Source of the DNA: Endothia cerciana
Taxonomy: Eukaryota; Ascomycota; Sordariomycetes; Diaporthales; Cryphonectriaceae
Direction: 5' to 3'
NCBI GenBank assembly: GCA_026119935.1
Contig: JALRMH010000011.1
Coordinates: 310,001 to 374,000 of the forward strand
Length of the DNA: 64,000 nucleotides
Shown here one piece after another: positions 38,443 to 47,096 of the stretch. A model generated the notes under the pieces. That model had not been told where the DNA came from and did not search any database. It was given only the letters and a program-made list of their open reading frames with translations. The position numbers and the translations under genes were made by a program. The stretch's first letter is position 1, and every line of letters starts with the position of its first letter.

Positions 38443-38829
38443 CTAGTGTTTCGTCTTTGACTTTTCATCCGCCTCCGCCTCTTCCATAAACTTCCTGTGA
38501 AAATGTCAGCAGCTGCCCTTGCGCCGTCCGCCGTGGGGTCCAAGTACTTGATAAAATCGGCCTCGTCGGAGCTCGATGCGTTGATCGGGGGAGTCTGAGT
38601 AGCCTTCTTGTCGCCACCGCGCAGGGCGAGGGCGGTACCACCGAACATGGCGCCAAGGACACCCATGGCCAGCTAGAAGCCATCGAGAGTCAGCATCTAC
38701 AGTCGCCAATTGGAGAGGACCGGATGGCTTCTTGTCGCAAGCGGCGGGCCTCGCAGGCGATCACGCAGGGCAGGAACTGACGTAGTGGGAGCCGACTCTG
38801 GCGCCGAAGACGCTGTAGTATTGGACCAT
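38443..38829 (-). CDS. atp19: Mitochondrial F1Fo ATP synthase subunit k (Atp19)
   Basis: A small inner-membrane subunit of the F1Fo ATP synthase, associated with synthase dimers in yeast. Three exons are 38782-38829, 38548-38672 and 38443-38494, together 74 codons plus stop. The assembled protein starts MVQYYSVFGARVGSHYLAMG, passes through a hydrophobic stretch (VLGAMFGGTALALRGG) and ends with a charged tail (EADFIKKFMEEAEADEKSK). Both introns have consensus ends (GTCAGT...TAG and GTACTT...CAG), and the phases restore the family's FIKKF motif. The size and pattern match fungal Atp19. The gene is divergent from the MTP18-like gene, with 463 bp between the two starts. I am confident in both identity and exon structure. 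Confidence 0.88.
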
Positions 38830-39292
38830 CTTGACAATCGATCTGGGCCGGCTTGCACGGAGAGTCGGGCTGTGGAGGTTGATGCGGGCGGGAGGTAAGG
38901 TCTTTTGAGGGTTTGTAGGATGGAAAACGACGCAAGACGTTCAATTGACAAGCTCCCCGGCGGCTGCTAAATTTGCTGGTGCCTCAGGCCGAGCCCGCCC
39001 GGTGCTCCATGCTATGTAAGCCTGGGTCGGAATTAGCCGCGCCGCTTTGCGAGCCTGCCAGTGGAGCTCTCGAACCCCAGCCTGGTCCCACCCGCTTTCC
39101 GGGGTCAACTTCGATTCACGATACGACGTCATTGGCGATCGATCCTCACAAGCCTTCCGACGCTTCGTTCAAGCGCTTCAGAAGGCCCACGAGGACAAGG
39201 ACTCCAATACGCCAGCCCCGCAAGCACATTGCCCGCTTCTAAACCGTCCGAACATCTACAGATCTCGGACCTCACACCTCGTGCCGTCCAAG
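38830..39292. promoter_or_regulatory. Bidirectional promoter of atp19 and the MTP18-like gene
   Basis: The only sequence between the divergent start codons of two mitochondrial genes, so it must hold both promoters and leaders. No specific site is certain. Confidence 0.6.
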
Positions 39293-40459
39293 ATGTGGTG
39301 GGGCAAGAGCTCGGACGACAAAGATCCCAAGGCCTCGTCGCCCCCGGCCAAGGAGACACCACCTGCAGGATCCAGTGCAGCAGACCCGCAGAGGTACGAC
39401 AAGCCAGCGCCCAGGAGAGATGCCGCCTCAGCCCCCTTCGACCCAAAGCTGCCAGACCGCCAGAAGCTGCCTCCGGCGCTACAGAAGATTGTCGAGAAGT
39501 CAGACAAGGAAGACAATTTCTTCGATGAGCTGGTCGACGGATAGTACGTTCCGTTTCGCGCCGCTGCAATCAATTACTTCCCCTTGTCCCCACGCGCGGC
39601 CACGTTGAGCCATACACCATCCCAGGCTAGTGGCATTGTGAAGGCTAAGTAGCCTTCTGCGGGTTTACATGTTAAGACCCTTAGAGGCCTGGCATTCGAA
39701 TACCCTCCTGCCGGCCGTTCTGAGCTTCCGCATTATGCGCCAGTGTCCATCCACCCATACTGACCCACGGCGTTCTTCTACAGCGCCCCCGAGTCCACCG
39801 AATCCAACGTCCGTTTCGCCGCCTACGCCGCCCGCGTCCGCACCATTCTCCTCTCCGCGCACCGCTATGTGGCCTACACGTCCGATATAGGCGAGTCCTT
39901 CCGGCCAGTCGCCCATCCCTGGCTAGTACGTGGCGCTTATGGTGTATCATGGGCCTACATCCTCGGAGACGTCTCCTACGAGGGCTACAAGTCCTACCTG
40001 CACAACCAGCGCACCATCAACCCGCAGCTGCAGCTGTCCACGAAGCAGCAGAAGCTCATCGGTCTCGAGCCCGCCGCCGAGGTCCCCTCCTCCGTCCAGC
40101 CGGGGATAGTGCCACCGCTGGAGAACTGGAAGACGGTCATGGCGCAGAGAGCGATCTTCCAGTCGGTGGCCAGCATGGGCCTGCCAGCGCTCACGATTCA
40201 CAGCGTTGTGAGGTATAGCGGGAGGGCGATGAAGGATGTCAAGAACAAGACCATACGGACATGGGGGCCGATCGGCCTCGGGCTCGCTATTGTCCCGTTT
40301 CTGCCCACGCTCTTCGACGAGCCTGTGGAGAGCGCGACGGAGTGGATATTCCACAAGGGGTTCCAGGCGTTTGGTGGGGAGAGTTATGTTGGTGAGGCGC
40401 CGACGACCGGGAGGGAGAAGGCGATGATCAAGAAGCTGCCGAAGGAGAAGGAGCTGTGA
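39293..40459 (+). CDS. MTP18/MTFP1 family mitochondrial fission process protein
   Basis: A 308-residue protein from two exons, 39293-39543 and 39784-40459. The intron (GTACGT...CTACAG) splits a Tyr codon and joins ELVDGY to APESTESNVRFAAYAARV. The N-terminal 80 residues are charged and disordered-looking (WWGKSSDDKDPK). The MTP18 domain follows, with YVAYTSDIGESFRP and RGAYGVSWAYILGDVSYEGY, then a second hydrophobic segment (SVASMGLPALTIHS) and a third (WGPIGLGLAIVPFLPTLFDE). In animals this family is an inner-membrane protein affecting mitochondrial fission; the fungal role is less clear. It is longer than the human protein because of the N-terminal extension and an inserted loop. It shares a promoter region with atp19 and converges on the AN1 gene. 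Confidence 0.85.
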
Positions 40460-40761
40460 TAACATGGCACAGGGGCTGGCGGGGATACGATATTGTTCTT
40501 GTAGATGGTCTAGGTGTACTGTATTGGTCAGTACATCTCACGCTCCTCTGGCGTTGGCTCAGATTTCATGGTTTTGAGTCCGAAACGGCAACATGCTCAT
40601 AACAACAATGCGTCCTAATGTGAAGGCAACAGTTTCCCCTCTATCCGAGTATCGATACTAACGCTCTTGGCGTGGTATCTTTTGACGGTGTCTCTATATC
40701 CATCCCTTTGACGCCTGGAACTCCATAATTACGCTATGCAAATCTTGCCTTGGCGTGCGCT
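40460..40761. other. Convergent intergenic region
   Basis: Holds the 3' ends of the MTP18-like gene (+) and the AN1 zinc finger gene (-). No further feature was seen. Confidence 0.6.
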
Positions 40762-41715
40762 TCATGCCTCGATCAAATCAGGGGTTGAAGGACCGACACC
40801 TCTCAAGAGCACGATCGTATTGCCCGAGGTCAGGGCAGTGCCGACCTTCTCACTGAACTCCAAGACCCTGCCACCCTCCACATGGAAAACCCTCAGCTTA
40901 TCCTCCTCCTTGTTCGACTGGTTATTGATATTCTCAATCTGTAAACTCTTCGCCGCAGCATCCAAAACCCTGCCAATGACCCAGTCCTTTGAGTAGAAGA
41001 ACTTTCCCTTGGGCATCTTCGCAGTCGTCGTCGCAGCCTCGGCCTCCACATATAGGTACACCCTCTTCTCCGCCGCCAGCTTGCCATCCCCCTTCGCAGT
41101 CTTCTTCAGATCGTTCACAGCGATGATCCGCTGCGACGCAGACGTAGGCTTCGCCTTGGGGAGCGCCCGGCCAGCGGCGGCGGCGGCCTTCTCCCGGTTC
41201 GTCTTGGTCCACGCCTTGAAGTTGCTAAAGGCCGTGTTGAACGCCTTGTTCACCGCCGCCGCCGGTCGCGCGCCGATCGGCTCGAGATTCTTGCAGTCGT
41301 GGTCGTCCTCGAACCGGTGCTTGAGGCAGTAGTCCCGGTTGCACTTGTCGCAGTGGACGCCCTGCACCAGGCTCGTCCCTATGCGCGTCTTGCAGCTAGG
41401 CGACGCGCAGTCCTTCTCCGCGACCAGGCTGCGCATCTGCTTGTCGGAGCCATAGCTGGGCTTCGTGAGCTGGGCTTGGCGCTTGCGCTCGGCCCAGGTG
41501 CCGGCGTTGGCGCATTTGTGGGCGGACTCCGTCCGGTGATCGAGGCAGAAGGTCTTGTTGCAGGACTGGCAGAGGAAGGGTAGGAAGTCGAGCAGGTTGC
41601 AGTAGTCCGCCTCGCAGTGGCTGCCGACAAGGGTGGCGTCGTATTGGGAGCGGTTGGCGAGCTGGGTCATGTTGACGTAGGAGGTTTCTTCCGGGGGCGG
41701 GGTGTTCGAGGCCAT
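40762..41715 (-). CDS. AN1-type zinc finger protein, Cuz1/ZFAND1-like
   Basis: A 317-residue, intron-free protein with two AN1 zinc fingers. The first is at residues about 31-68 (HCEADYCNLLDFLPF, CQSCNKTFCLDHR, then HKC) and the second at about 103-141 (CASPSCKTRIG, CDKCNRDYCLKHRF, then HDC). A lysine/alanine-rich linker leads to a C-terminal part that looks like the ubiquitin-like region of Cuz1 (VYLYVEAEAATT, KDWVIGRVLDAAAKSL, RVFHVEGGRVLEF). Yeast Cuz1 and human ZFAND1 bind Cdc48/p97 and the proteasome and help clear arsenite-induced damage and stress granules. The same role here is inferred from the matching domain order and length. It is divergent from rad4. Confidence 0.87.
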   Translation of the reverse strand: MASNTPPPEETSYVNMTQLANRSQYDATLVGSHCEADYCNLLDFLPFLCQSCNKTFCLDHRTESAHKCANAGTWAERKRQAQLTKPSYGSDKQMRSLVAEKDCASPSCKTRIGTSLVQGVHCDKCNRDYCLKHRFEDDHDCKNLEPIGARPAAAVNKAFNTAFSNFKAWTKTNREKAAAAAGRALPKAKPTSASQRIIAVNDLKKTAKGDGKLAAEKRVYLYVEAEAATTTAKMPKGKFFYSKDWVIGRVLDAAAKSLQIENINNQSNKEEDKLRVFHVEGGRVLEFSEKVGTALTSGNTIVLLRGVGPSTPDLIEA

Positions 41716-42406
41716 CTTGGATGGCGGCTGGCGACGAGGGCCAAGATGGGGTATATATGTACGTGGTCAGGTGTAGGTCGGAGGCAGATGCGCGCCGCGT
41801 AAGTGAGACGCCCGGATTAGCAACGCGGTCGCTTAGGGGGCGAAGTGTCCGGCCGAGGCTGAGACCCAGCTGCCGAAGGAGAGGCAAGGCTGCTGACCAA
41901 CACGTAAGTTGGACCCTGATGAGACACCCCTGGAAGCACCTAGAAGGTGTGGGGGTTCTAGCGGGGATAGCCCCTGTCTCTCCCCAGTGCGCCCATCGCG
42001 AGGCTGAAAGAATGCATGCGCCTCAGCATCCAAGCTGGTGAGGGAACAAGGGCAGAGAAGCCTTTTGGCACGCCGGTGCGGATCCCCCTTGACCCACCTA
42101 TGAGGACTCGCCTTCTGCAAGTGAGTCTAAGGGACATATAAAGAAAGAAAATCTAACAAACATAAGGAGACTACATAGCATAAGAGTAAGACCCTAACCC
42201 TGACAGATGGAAAGTTTAAGTTCTCGCGTGCTTGCGTGTCTCTCCTAACGCGCTACCTCCCGCCCGGGAATCTATGACGCCTTGCGACGGGCACAACTGA
42301 TCGACAGGGGTACTTGACATCAACAACGCTTTACGCAGGAAAGAAGATTGGTGAGAGGGCCATGAGCATGATGTCCTCTCGTTCATGATCATTTCAGTTC
42401 ACAACA
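41716..42406. promoter_or_regulatory. Bidirectional promoter between the AN1 gene and rad4
   Basis: 691 bp separate the divergent starts. A short telomere-like word (ACCCTAACCCTGAC near 42190) occurs only once and is not a telomere repeat. No other specific site was identified. Confidence 0.5.
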
Positions 42407-45400
42407 ATGCCACCCCACTTGCCTCGCAAGAGGCTACGGGAGGACTCTCCAGACAGGGCTGAAGTTGTTCCCAAGAAGAGGGGCAAGACGCCTGCTGCCG
42501 CGCCACCGAGGAAAGCGACTCTCTTCGACGATCTTGATGCGGCTGCTTCGCCGAAGACCAAAGGCAAAGTACGCCTGAAATTGGTGGAAAGTAGTGATGA
42601 CAGCAGCTCTCTGACGTCTCTGTCAGACGCCGACTTTGAAGACTTGCCGGCAGTGAGGTCCACGAAGCGGCGAGAGGTCGAGGAGGACCTAGCCGACGAA
42701 GATGAGGACGAGGACGTCGAATTCGAGGATGTTTCCTACTCCACGACTTTGGCACCCAAAGAGGCGACGGGTCTGAAGGATGGGGCGCTCGAGCTGACAT
42801 TGTCGCATATTCCCACTGCCTCCTACACGGACTTTGGTGGGAAGCGAGGTCCATCGAAGAATGAACGTCGGATCCGTGCCGCTACGCACTGTATCCATGT
42901 TCAATTCCTGATGTGGCATAACGCCATCCGGAATACTTGGCTTTGCGACCCCATTGTGCAAGGCATCATGCTATCGCACCTGCCGCCAGGCATGTGGGAC
43001 GAGATCGAGCGGTTTAGACGGACCAGTGGGCTAGAAGCGCCTGATGATGCCTCGAAGAAACCGACAAAAGGAAGCTCGAAGGGAAAGGCAAAAGGAAAGG
43101 GCAAGACTGCGGCTGCAAAAGCTTCAAGAAGAGACTGGGGCGATGCGGCGGAGAGACTCGAGAAGGGCGCCGCCGACTTGAGCTTCGGTGATCCCCTCTT
43201 TCGCCTGCTGAAAGCCCTCTCGTCTTGGTGGCGGAAGAGATTCCGGATCACGGCCCCCGGTATCCGCAAAATCGGCTATATGCAAACCAGGCGTAGCACG
43301 AATCTGATCAAAGGCTACAAGGCGGGCGGCACTAATCCCAAACGGTACGGTGAGCGCATATCAAGTCTTGAGTGGTTCCAGCTGCGAGCGCAAGAGTGCG
43401 CTGGGAGTCGCGATGTTGGCGCACAGCTGTTCACGGCTCTTCTCAGAGCAATTGGCCTGGAGGCACGAATGGTTGCGAACTTGCAGCCAGCTGGCTTCGG
43501 ATTCAACAAGCTCGAGGATGCCGACCCAGAGACGCAGGACGAAGACAAAGAGGCCGAGACACTAATCAAGACCAATGGCAATGCCGAAACTGCGAGAAAA
43601 ATTAAAAAGCCGATCAAACCGTTGGGGAAGAAGGTCGCGCCTCGCCAGCCTGGCCGACCGCTTCGTCAAGTGGGTCGGAAGAGTCTCAAAGATGAATCTG
43701 ATGGCCCGCAGAACGACGATCTCGATTTGTCGGAGAGCGATGATGACTCCATCATCGAGATACCCCCACTGGAGCCACCCAAGAACGCGAGAACAGCCAA
43801 ATTTGACAAGGATCTGGAATATCCTCACTACTGGACCGAGGTGCTCTCTCCCGCAACACAGAAGTATGTGCCGGTGGACGCCCTCGTGAAGAATGTGGTA
43901 GGGACAAACAGGGAGGTCATCGAGTCTCTCGAGCCACGAGGGGCTAAGGCTGACAAGACTAAGCAAGTCATGGCCTATGTCGTAGGCTTCTCGGATGATG
44001 GTACGGCGAAAGATGTTACGGTGAGATACCTCAAGCAGCGTATCCTCCCTGGGAGGACGAAAGGCATCAGATTGCCCATCGAGAAAATACCGGTGTATAA
44101 CAAGAACGGCAAAGTTAAGCGATATGACCAATTCGACTGGTTCAAGTCGGTCCTCCGCGGCTACGTCAGAGGCGGCGAGAATCATCCTCTTACAGATATT
44201 GACTGGGACGAGGAACTCACGGATCTCAAGCCCGCGCAGCCCCAGAAGAAGGAAGTGAAAGAGGGCGAAGAGACCTTACAGTACTACAAGCAGTCTAAGG
44301 AATTCGTCCTGGCACGTCATCTGAAGCGTGAGGAAGCCCTTTTGCCCACCGCAAAGCCCGTAAAGGTTTTCAAGAACAAGGGTAAGAAGGGCAATGGTGA
44401 CGAGGAGCCAGTGTACCTTCGCAAAGATGTTGTGCAAGTCAAGAGCGAAGAGACATGGCATAAGCAAGGCCGTGCGCCCCTGCCAGGCACTGAGCCACTC
44501 AAGATGGCTCCGTACAGAGTCGCCACGACAAACAGACGGAGAGAACTAGCGGAGGCGGAGGCTTTGGCTGGACATAAAGTCTTGCAGCCGCTCTACAGCT
44601 ACGACCAGACTGACTGGATCATCCCACCGCCGATCGAGAACGGCGTGATCCCGAAGAATCAATATGGAAACATCGACCTCTTCGCTGAGCACATGCTGCC
44701 CGAGGGAGCCGCACATGTTCCCTACCGCGGCGCAGTGCGTGTATGCAAACGTTTGGAGATCGATTATGCTGAAGCAGTCGTCGATTTCGAATTTGGCCAC
44801 CGCATGGCTGTACCCGTCATTCATGGGGTCGTCATTCCTGAAGAGCACTACGACAATGTTATGGAGGAGCTGGCCAGAGACGAGGCTGAGAAGAAACGGA
44901 AGGAGGACGAGAAGCGCAGAAAAGCTGTCCTTACTACCTGGAAGAGGCTCCTCATGGGCCTTCGCATCCGAGAAAGGATCCGGCGGGAGTATGGAGACGC
45001 CGATGGCTCCTACAACGTCTTCGGCCACAGTCGAGACCAGCCTGAAGCACAGCCGGAGATACATAACGAGGAGGACATGGCCGGCGGCTTCCTGCCAGAA
45101 GGCTTCGAGGAGCAGGGTGAAGGAGACCACGGTTCTGTGCAGAAGTCCAGCTTCTTCTTCCCGGTCAATGATGACGAGGAGGAAGATGAAGCCGACGACG
45201 GTGGTCTGATTGTGGATCATGGGGGCGATAGCGAGCCGGCCACTTCGGCGTTGCCGAAACCGATGTCTGGCGGTAGCTCGGGGCTAGGTGCGACTCGTGA
45301 CGTTGGGGAGAGCTCCTCGAGGCGCCGCCCGGCCCGGAGGATAGCCGCGGCACTGTCTTCTGATGAGGAAGACCAGGGAGTGGACGAAGATGAGGACATG

Positions 45401-45427
45401 GACTCTGACGATGAGTATGAGGGATGA
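42407..45427 (+). CDS. rad4: DNA repair protein Rad4/Rhp41 (XPC homologue)
   Basis: A 1006-residue, single-exon damage-recognition factor of global nucleotide excision repair; with Rad23 it binds helix-distorting lesions in the nucleus. The acidic, disordered N-terminus includes basic patches (PRKRLREDS, PKKRGKTP). A transglutaminase-like region spans about residues 165-500, with FLMWHNAIRNTWLCDP, DVGAQLFTALLRAIGLEARM and HYWTEVLSPATQKYVPVDAL. The three beta-hairpin domains follow: BHD1 about 620-655 (EFVLARHLKREEALLP), BHD2 about 665-710 (VYLRKDVVQVKSEETW), and BHD3 about 733-815 (NIDLFAEHMLPEGAAHVP, then FGHRMAVPVIHGVVI). The C-terminus is acidic and low-complexity. All hallmarks are present and the length is in the family range. 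Confidence 0.96.
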   Translation: MPPHLPRKRLREDSPDRAEVVPKKRGKTPAAAPPRKATLFDDLDAAASPKTKGKVRLKLVESSDDSSSLTSLSDADFEDLPAVRSTKRREVEEDLADEDEDEDVEFEDVSYSTTLAPKEATGLKDGALELTLSHIPTASYTDFGGKRGPSKNERRIRAATHCIHVQFLMWHNAIRNTWLCDPIVQGIMLSHLPPGMWDEIERFRRTSGLEAPDDASKKPTKGSSKGKAKGKGKTAAAKASRRDWGDAAERLEKGAADLSFGDPLFRLLKALSSWWRKRFRITAPGIRKIGYMQTRRSTNLIKGYKAGGTNPKRYGERISSLEWFQLRAQECAGSRDVGAQLFTALLRAIGLEARMVANLQPAGFGFNKLEDADPETQDEDKEAETLIKTNGNAETARKIKKPIKPLGKKVAPRQPGRPLRQVGRKSLKDESDGPQNDDLDLSESDDDSIIEIPPLEPPKNARTAKFDKDLEYPHYWTEVLSPATQKYVPVDALVKNVVGTNREVIESLEPRGAKADKTKQVMAYVVGFSDDGTAKDVTVRYLKQRILPGRTKGIRLPIEKIPVYNKNGKVKRYDQFDWFKSVLRGYVRGGENHPLTDIDWDEELTDLKPAQPQKKEVKEGEETLQYYKQSKEFVLARHLKREEALLPTAKPVKVFKNKGKKGNGDEEPVYLRKDVVQVKSEETWHKQGRAPLPGTEPLKMAPYRVATTNRRRELAEAEALAGHKVLQPLYSYDQTDWIIPPPIENGVIPKNQYGNIDLFAEHMLPEGAAHVPYRGAVRVCKRLEIDYAEAVVDFEFGHRMAVPVIHGVVIPEEHYDNVMEELARDEAEKKRKEDEKRRKAVLTTWKRLLMGLRIRERIRREYGDADGSYNVFGHSRDQPEAQPEIHNEEDMAGGFLPEGFEEQGEGDHGSVQKSSFFFPVNDDEEEDEADDGGLIVDHGGDSEPATSALPKPMSGGSSGLGATRDVGESSSRRRPARRIAAALSSDEEDQGVDEDEDMDSDDEYEG

Positions 45428-47096
45428 TTTTGCTATGACCCTGGGACCCCATGAAGCGGACACGAGTCCAGGACAGGGCGCCACCCACTGGTCTTGAGTG
45501 GGGTGCCTGTCCCAGCGGATCGTCTGTAGTATGGTACCCTAGCTTGTAGTCCAATATAGGGCTTGAGCCCCACGGCCGGTAAAACATCAAGATCAACCAC
45601 GCCGTCGCCTTATATCACCACGGTCATGCTGCCATGTTTCTAGGGCGCGATCTAGGCGTAAAAACAACCCGTCCTCCCAACAGAATGTTGATCGGTCTCG
45701 GCATCGATCTTGTCGTTCTGTGGAGTAGGATCTCCACCTCCATGAGTGCCTCGTTTGCGATGTTACTTTCTGGCTGTCCAAGGCCAGCCCCATCATTTTA
45801 CTCGTTGCATCTCAACCCCCCAGCGCTACGTGCCGCCGTGACGCCAATCATTTACAGGTTTGGATAGCGCGGTCCAATCTGCAGGCGTAAGCAGCGGGGG
45901 CAGGGATCAGATCGCCGCGGCGGAACATTCACTGCACCTGAATGGTGGTATTTATGGAGAGGTGGAGCGGATCAGGTGGTGCACCACGACCAACAGTCCA
46001 AACGCCGCTGGGCGGCGGCGGGGGGACCTCTGTCGCCATCTAGATGGAATTAAGTGGTTGCTTTTCCCTCCAGTCTGTTCTCGTGCCCGACTGTGTATTG
46101 CCCTTCGCGGCTCACAGGCGACCGGGGGAAAGGCCAGCCACAGGCAGCAACGAGGCCTCTGCTATCGTCACGAGCTCGAGCGCGCTCCCCGCAGGACTGA
46201 CTTGTCTCTGCTGGGTTGCCGTCCGGGCGGCTGGGCTCTGCGCCGTACTAGCCCAAGTCCCTACTTGGGTAGTCTCACAACAACTCCCCAACCAGAGGAG
46301 CGCACTTGTCCCGCCCCCCCCCCCGCCTGGGGCCGTGAGCCGTCACGGAGCCGTCACGGAGCCGTCACGGAGCCGTCACGAAGCTGTCAGGCCGTGGTCT
46401 AGAGATAGATCAAGAGGTAGATCTAAACCCGACCCGTCTGGCTCCATAGGGAGCTTGGCCGCGCCCGAGAGAAGAGGGGAAGACAGACATCCTCAGCTTG
46501 GGCCAGGATGTATGACACCTCACATCTCGACAGCCTCCCCCTCCTTTCTCTGGTGCTTTGTCAGGACTCACTCCAGGTCTTCAAGGTGAGCCACCGCCGC
46601 TTTTCCTTCGGTAGCCTTGCCATTGCAAGTTGTTTCGAGCCTCCAGACCGTTTCGTATCACTCCACTGCCGCCTCTGTGGTACTTCCCACATGGGCTGGA
46701 GGGTACCTTGAGCCCGAGTTGTCACCCGAAGCTCGGAAGGCACTCGCACCCGTCGAAAAAATCCTCCCATCTCGCCCTCAAATGAGACTAGAGCTCTCGA
46801 TCCTGTCCCGGCATGCTCGATCGATCTCGGTGTGAGGGCTGTGGGCGGGCTGTGGGAGGCTGTTCCTTTTTTTTATTGATTATTTTTTATACATCTTCTG
46901 ATTTCGCCTGGCTGCTTCTCAGCTTGTGGCTGGGAGCACGACATCCACTACGAGCTCGTCCTGGGTCCGAGGCAGCTCTTCACTTTTGCGTTTTCACCTT
47001 CACACGCGTGTTCAATCTATCACACGACGTTAGGGCCAGTTCCAGCGATATTCACTTCCTTCAGTCCAAGTCACTGGTGCTTAGCTCAGACTAACC
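45428..47096. other. Intergenic region upstream of the RBR gene
   Basis: About 1.7 kb with the rad4 3' end on the left and the probable leader of the RBR gene on the right. The right half is T-rich, with pyrimidine tracts around 46865-47090. Open frames here show no family content. A C10 tract lies at 46315 and an 11-bp tandem repeat at 46337. Confidence 0.5.
46337..46390. repeat. 11-bp tandem repeat carrying CGTCA words
   Basis: Four perfect copies of GAGCCGTCACG (46337-46380) are followed by a diverged fifth (AAGCTGTCAG). Each perfect unit contains CGTCA, the reverse of the TGACG half-site bound by many bZIP factors. It lies about 700 bp upstream of the RBR start codon. Binding is inference only. 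Confidence 0.8.

Noticed and set aside
42180..42215. Telomere-like CCCTAACCCT word upstream of rad4
   Set aside because: Only about one and a half units; no array, so not an interstitial telomere tract.
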